Positions 7,083 through 10,579 of a stretch of 10,579 bases of DNA are shown in pieces. The stretch is taken from contig JAGLYR010000081.1 of the NCBI GenBank assembly GCA_023132135.1, forward strand, positions 1 through 10,579, read 5' to 3'. This DNA comes from Candidatus Eiseniibacteriota bacterium. GTDB taxonomy: Bacteria > Arandabacterota > Arandabacteria > JAGLYR01. The notes under the pieces were generated by a model. It saw only the letters and a program-made list of their open reading frames with translations, made no database searches and had not been told where the DNA came from. The translations under genes were made by a program, and so were the position numbers. Within the stretch, counting starts at the first letter, position 1, and each line of letters starts with the position of its first letter.

Positions 7083-8633
7083 TTACAGGGGTATATTCCC
7101 GTGTTTCTTCGGCGGACAGGACTGCCGCTTGTTCTCCAGCATTGCCAGGGCGCGGATGATCTCGGGGCGGGTGTCTTGTGGTTCGATCACGTCATCCAGG
7201 TATCCCATCTCCGCCGCCACGTAGGGATTGGCAAATCGCCGGTTGTACTCATCGACCTTTTCCTTGCGCGCTTCCTCCGGATTATCCATTCCGGCCAGCT
7301 CACGGCGGTAGATGATGTTCACGGCGCCCTCGGCGCCCATCACAGCCAGCTCGGCCGATGGCCATGCAATGTTGTAGTCGGCCCGGATGTGTTTGCTGGA
7401 CATCACGTCGTACGCGCCGCCGTACGCTTTTCGGACGACGACCGTGATCTTGGGCACCGTCGCCTCGCAGTATGCGTACAACAGCTTGGCCCCATGTTTG
7501 ATAATACCGCCATATTCCTGGGCCGTCCCCGGCAGGAACCCCGGCACGTCTTCAAAGGTGACAAGGGGAATGTTGAAAGCATCGCAGAACCGGACGAACC
7601 GGGCACCCTTGATAGAGGAGCCAATGTCAAGGGTGCCTGCCAGAACCTTGGGTTGATTTGCCACAATCCCTACGGAACGCCCGTCCAGCCGGGCGAAGCC
7701 CACCACGATGTTTCTGGCGTAGTGTTGGTGGATTTCCAGGAACTTGCCGTCATCTATAATGGCCCGGATGATGTCCAGCATGTCGTAGGGTTTGCTGGAG
7801 CTGTCGGGCACTATGGAGTTAAGGTTCGGATCGCGGCGGTCGGGGGCGTCGGTGGGTTCCACCCGGGGAGGGTCTTCCATGTTGTTCTGCGGGACGTAGG
7901 AGATGAGTTCCCGGATGAGCTGGATGCACTCGGGTTCATCCGCCGCCAGGAAGTGAGCGACACCGCTGATCTCGTTGTGAGTCCTGCCGCCTCCTAGCTC
8001 TTCGAAGGTGACCTGCTCGTTGGTTACCGACTTGATCACGTCGGGCCCGGTCACGAACATGTGGCTTGTCCCGTCCACCATGAGAATGAAGTCGGTAATC
8101 GCCGGGGAGTACACGGCCCCGCCCGCGCAGGGGCCCAGGACGGCCGAGATCTGGGGAATGACCCCTGAGGCCAGTGTGTTTCGCAGAAAGATGTCTGCGT
8201 AGCCGCCAAGGGAAGCCACGCCTTCCTGGATGCGCGCGCCGCCCGAATCGTTGAGACCGATGACGGGAGCACCGTTCTCAATGGCCAGGTCCATGATGCG
8301 GCAAATTTTGGCGGCGTTGGCTCCGCTCAGGGTTCCTCCGAACACGGTGAAGTCCTGGGCGAAGACGAACACCAGACGCGAGTCGATTGTACCCTGGCCT
8401 GCGACCACGCCGTCGCCCACGACCCTCCGGGAGGCCATCCCGAAATCGGAACAGTTGTGCGTCACGAAAACGCCGAATTCCTGGAAGCTGCCGCGATCCA
8501 GAAGGAGCTCAACGCGCTCCCGAGCCGTCAGCTTTCCGGCCGCGTGCTGGGTCTCGATCCGCTCACTGCCGCCGCCCAGGCGGGCCAGCGCCTTCCGTTT
8601 CTTCAGTTCCTCGAGTTTGGGATCGTTGGCCAC
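7083..8633 (-). CDS. pccB: Propionyl-CoA carboxylase beta subunit (carboxyltransferase; MmdA/PccB family)
   Basis: Transfers the carboxyl group from carboxybiotin to propionyl-CoA, giving (S)-methylmalonyl-CoA. At 516 aa it has the usual length of PccB/MmdA proteins, with two crotonase-fold halves. Oxyanion-hole glycines are seen in [11 protein letters not shown] (about 128-138) and [12 protein letters not shown] (about 167-178). In the C-terminal half, [10 protein letters not shown] and [12 protein letters not shown] are clear. The Asp in GGAYD is the residue found in propionyl-specific subunits, where acetyl-specific ones tend to have Ile, so propionyl-CoA is favoured (inference). I chose GTG 8633, giving [14 protein letters not shown], because GGAGGA lies 4 nt upstream. 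The frame extends to a GTG at 8675, which has no good site. The same family also forms the alpha subunit of sodium-pumping methylmalonyl-CoA decarboxylase, but no membrane subunit is nearby and a biotin carboxylase is, which argues for carboxylation. Confidence 0.94.
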   Translation of the reverse strand: MANDPKLEELKKRKALARLGGGSERIETQHAAGKLTARERVELLLDRGSFQEFGVFVTHNCSDFGMASRRVVGDGVVAGQGTIDSRLVFVFAQDFTVFGGTLSGANAAKICRIMDLAIENGAPVIGLNDSGGARIQEGVASLGGYADIFLRNTLASGVIPQISAVLGPCAGGAVYSPAITDFILMVDGTSHMFVTGPDVIKSVTNEQVTFEELGGGRTHNEISGVAHFLAADEPECIQLIRELISYVPQNNMEDPPRVEPTDAPDRRDPNLNSIVPDSSSKPYDMLDIIRAIIDDGKFLEIHQHYARNIVVGFARLDGRSVGIVANQPKVLAGTLDIGSSIKGARFVRFCDAFNIPLVTFEDVPGFLPGTAQEYGGIIKHGAKLLYAYCEATVPKITVVVRKAYGGAYDVMSSKHIRADYNIAWPSAELAVMGAEGAVNIIYRRELAGMDNPEEARKEKVDEYNRRFANPYVAAEMGYLDDVIEPQDTRPEIIRALAMLENKRQSCPPKKHGNIPL

Positions 8634-8637
8634 CGAT

Positions 8638-8643
8638 TCCTCC
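8638..8643 (-). promoter_or_regulatory. Ribosome binding site setting the pccB start
   Basis: The minus strand reads GGAGGA, ending 4 nt before the GTG at 8633. It is the strongest such match near the start and decides against the in-frame GTG at 8675. The spacing is slightly short. Confidence 0.55.
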
Positions 8644-8715
8644 ACGCGCCTGGCATCCTGAACTTCCCACCGCACCCAACAGGACCGAGCCTTTCTGAGA
8701 CCAGCCTGGGTCGCT

Positions 8716-8745
8716 ATGCTACAGGAAGTCAGGGGTGTGGGTCAA
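8716..8745 (-). promoter_or_regulatory. Candidate internal promoter for pccB and downstream genes
   Basis: On the minus strand TTGACC (8745-8740; five of six match TTGACA) is followed after 18 nt by TAGCAT (8721-8716; four of six match TATAAT, including the key T, A and final T). It overlaps the enoyl-CoA hydratase stop and lies about 80 bp before the pccB start. It fits a 108-bp gap that is otherwise unexplained and would allow the carboxylase and mutase genes to be expressed apart from the hydratase and dehydrogenase. Promoter consensus in this organism is unknown. Confidence 0.3.
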
Positions 8746-9524
8746 CTTCCCTTGAACTCCGCCGGTCTCTTCTCCAGGAAAGCGCTCAGCCCTTCCTTGG
8801 CGTCTTCCGTCGCAAGCACCAGGCCGAACAGGCCTGCTTCCCACTCGAGACCATCGCCGAGGGTCAGACCGTAGCCTCCGTAGACAGCTTCCATCGCCAG
8901 GCGCACAGCCACGGGCCCGACCGATGCAATAGCGGCAGCAAGCTTCTCCGCCTCTTCCATCAACGCCTCGGGCGGGACCACCCGGTTAACCAAGCCAATC
9001 CGGTGGGCTTCGGCCGCCGGGATGGGGTCGCCGGCAAGGATCATTTCCAGGGCCCGGCCGCAACCCACGAGCCTTGCCAGGCGCTGAGTTCCGCCGTAGC
9101 CCGGGATCAGCCCCAACTTCACCTCGGGCTGGCCGAACTTCGCCCTCTCCGACGCAATGCGAAGGGTACAGGCCATTGCCAGCTCGCAGCCGCCGCCCAG
9201 GGCAAAGCCGTTGACCGCCGCGATGACAGGTTTGCCCATGGATTCGATCACACGAGTCATCCGCTGTCCGAACCGCGCGGTTTCCTGAGCCGAGAGAGGA
9301 TCCAGCTTCGCCAGCTCGGAGATGTCGGCCCCGGCCACAAAGGATTTCTCTCCCGCTCCGGTGAGGATGACAACCCGGACACCATTGTCGTCCCCGAGAG
9401 CCGTCATCGCCTCGGTAATCTCCTGGATCGTTTTCCGGTTCAGCGCGTTCAGTACCTTGGGCTGGTTGATGATGACCACGGCCAAGTTACCCTTTTTCTC
9501 GATGAGCAGATTCTCGAATTGCAT
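8742..9524 (-). CDS. Enoyl-CoA hydratase (crotonase family)
   Basis: Hydrates trans-2-enoyl-CoA to 3-hydroxyacyl-CoA, the step before the dehydrogenase encoded just upstream. At 260 aa it is full length. The crotonase fold shows AGADI at 64-68, the oxyanion-hole segment ALGGGCELA (Gly111-Gly112) and both catalytic glutamates, Glu114 and Glu134 (GQPEVKLGLIPGYGGTQRL), at the spacing found in rat mitochondrial hydratase. The C-terminal stretch (TEDAKEGLSAFLEKR) is typical of this group. I chose ATG 9524, since GGAGG lies 5 nt upstream; the frame continues to 9617, but the added residues are unlike the family and run into the neighbouring gene. It is 37 bp after the stop of the upstream dehydrogenase, so the two probably share a transcript. 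With both glutamates present it is more likely a hydratase than a decarboxylase or isomerase; the substrate range is not visible. Confidence 0.94.
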   Translation of the reverse strand: MQFENLLIEKKGNLAVVIINQPKVLNALNRKTIQEITEAMTALGDDNGVRVVILTGAGEKSFVAGADISELAKLDPLSAQETARFGQRMTRVIESMGKPVIAAVNGFALGGGCELAMACTLRIASERAKFGQPEVKLGLIPGYGGTQRLARLVGCGRALEMILAGDPIPAAEAHRIGLVNRVVPPEALMEEAEKLAAAIASVGPVAVRLAMEAVYGGYGLTLGDGLEWEAGLFGLVLATEDAKEGLSAFLEKRPAEFKGS

Positions 9525-9561
9525 TTGTACCTCCAGATGAGTCAGCTGCATAGTCTGCGGG

Positions 9562-10413
9562 CTAGCGGTACTTGTAGAACCCCCGGCCGGTCTTCCGCCC
9601 CAGGAAGCCCGACACAACCATTTCCTTCAGGAGCCGCGGGGGCGCGTAGCGCGCGTGCCTGGTTTCCTCAAAAAGCCGTTGGGACATCAAGTAGGCGATA
9701 TCCAGGCCCACCAGATCCAGGACCTCGAATGGACCCAGGGGATATCCCAATCCCTTTCGCGCGCCTTCGTCGATATCCTCCTTGGACGCCACGCCGGTTT
9801 CCAGCGCCCGGATGGCTTCCATCAGGTAGGGTACCAGCAGGCGATTGACGACGAACCCGGGTGAGTCCTTGGAGAGAATCACGGTTCTGGTCACCGATTC
9901 CGCGAACTCGCGGGCGGCGGACATGCTCTCCTTGCTGGAGCAGTGGGCTTCCACCAGCTCCACGAACATCATGGCCGGAACCGGACAAGCGAAGTGCAGT
10001 CCGATGGTCCTGTCCGGGCGGGAAAGGACCGCAGCCAGCTCGCTCACGCACAGGGAAGACGTGCTGGTGGCAACCAGCGCGTGGACCGGGGCATAGAAGT
10101 CGATGTTCTCGAAGACGGCTTTCTTGACGGCGAGATCTTCGTCCACGCACTCAATGAAAATGTCGCAGGCAGCCAGATCCTCCCACTCGGTCGTTCCCGT
10201 GATCCGCGAGAGCACATCCTTCACCTGGCCGTTGTCCATGCGGCCCTTCTCGACCCGGGATTGGAGGGACGACCTGATTCTGGCCAGCCCCCCATCCAGA
10301 CAGCGCTGCGTGCGGTCCAGGAACACTACCTCGTAGCCGGCTTGGGCGGTTACGAGAGACACTCCGGATCCGACCAGCCCGCATCCGATGACCGCGACCT
10401 TCCGAATTCTCAT
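9562..10413 (-). CDS. 3-hydroxyacyl-CoA dehydrogenase, divergent second copy
   Basis: 283-aa single-function 3-hydroxyacyl-CoA dehydrogenase, first gene of the minus-strand cluster. The Rossmann motif is GCGLVG (residues 10-15), with Asp33 (VVFLDR) at the end of strand 2, consistent with NAD. The catalytic residues are kept: Ser119, His140 (GLHF), Glu152 (FVELVE) and Asn190 (SPGFVVNR). The C-terminal part ([48 protein letters not shown]) closely resembles animal mitochondrial HADH. Two near-invariant positions differ: the Asn of NTSS is Ser117 (STSS), and HF(F/M)NP reads HFACP (Asn to Cys143). The enzyme may therefore have an altered substrate, for example a branched 3-hydroxyacyl-CoA. It starts at ATG 10413 with AAGGGA about 6 nt upstream. 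It is clearly not a recent duplicate of the dehydrogenase at 203-1075. Confidence 0.92.
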   Translation of the reverse strand: MRIRKVAVIGCGLVGSGVSLVTAQAGYEVVFLDRTQRCLDGGLARIRSSLQSRVEKGRMDNGQVKDVLSRITGTTEWEDLAACDIFIECVDEDLAVKKAVFENIDFYAPVHALVATSTSSLCVSELAAVLSRPDRTIGLHFACPVPAMMFVELVEAHCSSKESMSAAREFAESVTRTVILSKDSPGFVVNRLLVPYLMEAIRALETGVASKEDIDEGARKGLGYPLGPFEVLDLVGLDIAYLMSQRLFEETRHARYAPPRLLKEMVVSGFLGRKTGRGFYKYR

Positions 10414-10464
10414 CAGCTATCCCTTGATCTGTGTTGGGGGAACGCTGTTCTGCTCCGGCCATTG

Positions 10465-10494
10465 ACAGTAAGGGATTGTGCGACGCGGTGTCAA
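10465..10494 (-). promoter_or_regulatory. Candidate promoter of the minus-strand acyl-CoA cluster
   Basis: On the minus strand an exact TTGACA (10494-10489) is followed after 18 nt by TACTGT (10470-10465), which keeps the T, A and final T of TATAAT. The predicted RNA start would lie about 45 nt before the ATG at 10413. The same segment contains a second TTGACA on the opposite strand (10462-10467), giving a 6-bp inverted repeat with a 21-bp spacer that might be an operator half-site pair. The rest of the region up to 10579 has a nine-C run (10513-10521) and no supported gene. Confidence 0.4.
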
Positions 10495-10579
10495 CTGCTA
10501 AGGGACTTCGCGCCCCCCCCCGCTTCTTGAAGTGATCCTGGTGACAAGAGTTGTCCATGGTATTGAGGGCCCCGCGGGA

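Noticed and set aside
6855-7997. 380-codon open frame on the + strand across the accC-pccB junction
   Set aside because: Antisense to two conserved genes, with no family resemblance.
7083-8633. Sodium-pumping methylmalonyl-CoA decarboxylase alpha subunit
   Set aside because: Same protein family, but no membrane (beta) or delta subunit gene is present and a biotin carboxylase gene follows, so a carboxylase is the better reading.
8457-9848. 463-codon open frame on the + strand across pccB, the hydratase and the second dehydrogenase
   Set aside because: It spans three conserved antisense genes and their gaps; the protein has no motif, and its end is low-complexity Pro/Arg/Ser-rich.
10151-10558. 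Minus-strand open frame starting upstream of the second dehydrogenase
   Set aside because: Most of it reads the dehydrogenase in another frame; the upstream part passes through the nine-C run and the promoter region.
10557-10579. ATG at the right edge that could start a + strand gene
   Set aside because: Only seven codons are visible and there is no convincing ribosome binding site, so no gene can be supported.

Overview
The window is GC-rich, gene-dense bacterial DNA. It encodes acyl-CoA metabolism: propionyl-CoA carboxylation and methylmalonyl-CoA rearrangement, plus beta-oxidation-type enzymes. Two features suggest a member of the FCB group (Bacteroidota, Gemmatimonadota and uncultured relatives), but only loosely: an alternative GlmU-like protein of the type common in Bacteroidetes-like lineages, and a methylmalonyl-CoA mutase catalytic subunit without a fused B12 domain. 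No rRNA, tRNA, CRISPR array, transposase or phage gene was seen.

Left part, + strand (1-2739). This holds the C-terminal end of a thiolase, a 3-hydroxyacyl-CoA dehydrogenase of the Hbd/PaaH type, a small STAS-domain protein whose start codon overlaps the dehydrogenase stop, and, after a 96-bp gap, a GlmU-like two-domain protein (nucleotidyltransferase-like plus left-handed beta-helix acyltransferase).

Right part, - strand, read from 10413 down to 2754. The order is a second, divergent 3-hydroxyacyl-CoA dehydrogenase; an enoyl-CoA hydratase; a carboxyltransferase (PccB/MmdA type); a biotin carboxylase; a biotin carrier protein overlapping it by 4 bp; the methylmalonyl-CoA mutase catalytic subunit; and methylmalonyl-CoA epimerase. 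The two blocks converge, with 14 bp between stop codons. A candidate sigma70-like promoter lies upstream of the right block, and a second lies between the hydratase and the carboxyltransferase.

How the genes fit together (inference from families). The hydratase and dehydrogenases (with the thiolase) would degrade fatty or branched acyl-CoA to acetyl-CoA and propionyl-CoA. The three-part biotin carboxylase would turn propionyl-CoA into (S)-methylmalonyl-CoA, the epimerase gives the (R) form, and the mutase yields succinyl-CoA. The small B12-binding mutase subunit and the MeaB-type GTPase chaperone are not in the window and should lie elsewhere.

I see no clear new defence or mobile system. The points most worth a second look are the STAS regulator coupled to a beta-oxidation gene, the altered signature residues in the second dehydrogenase, the heptamer repeat block in the mutase leader, and the two-gene form of the carboxylase alpha subunit.
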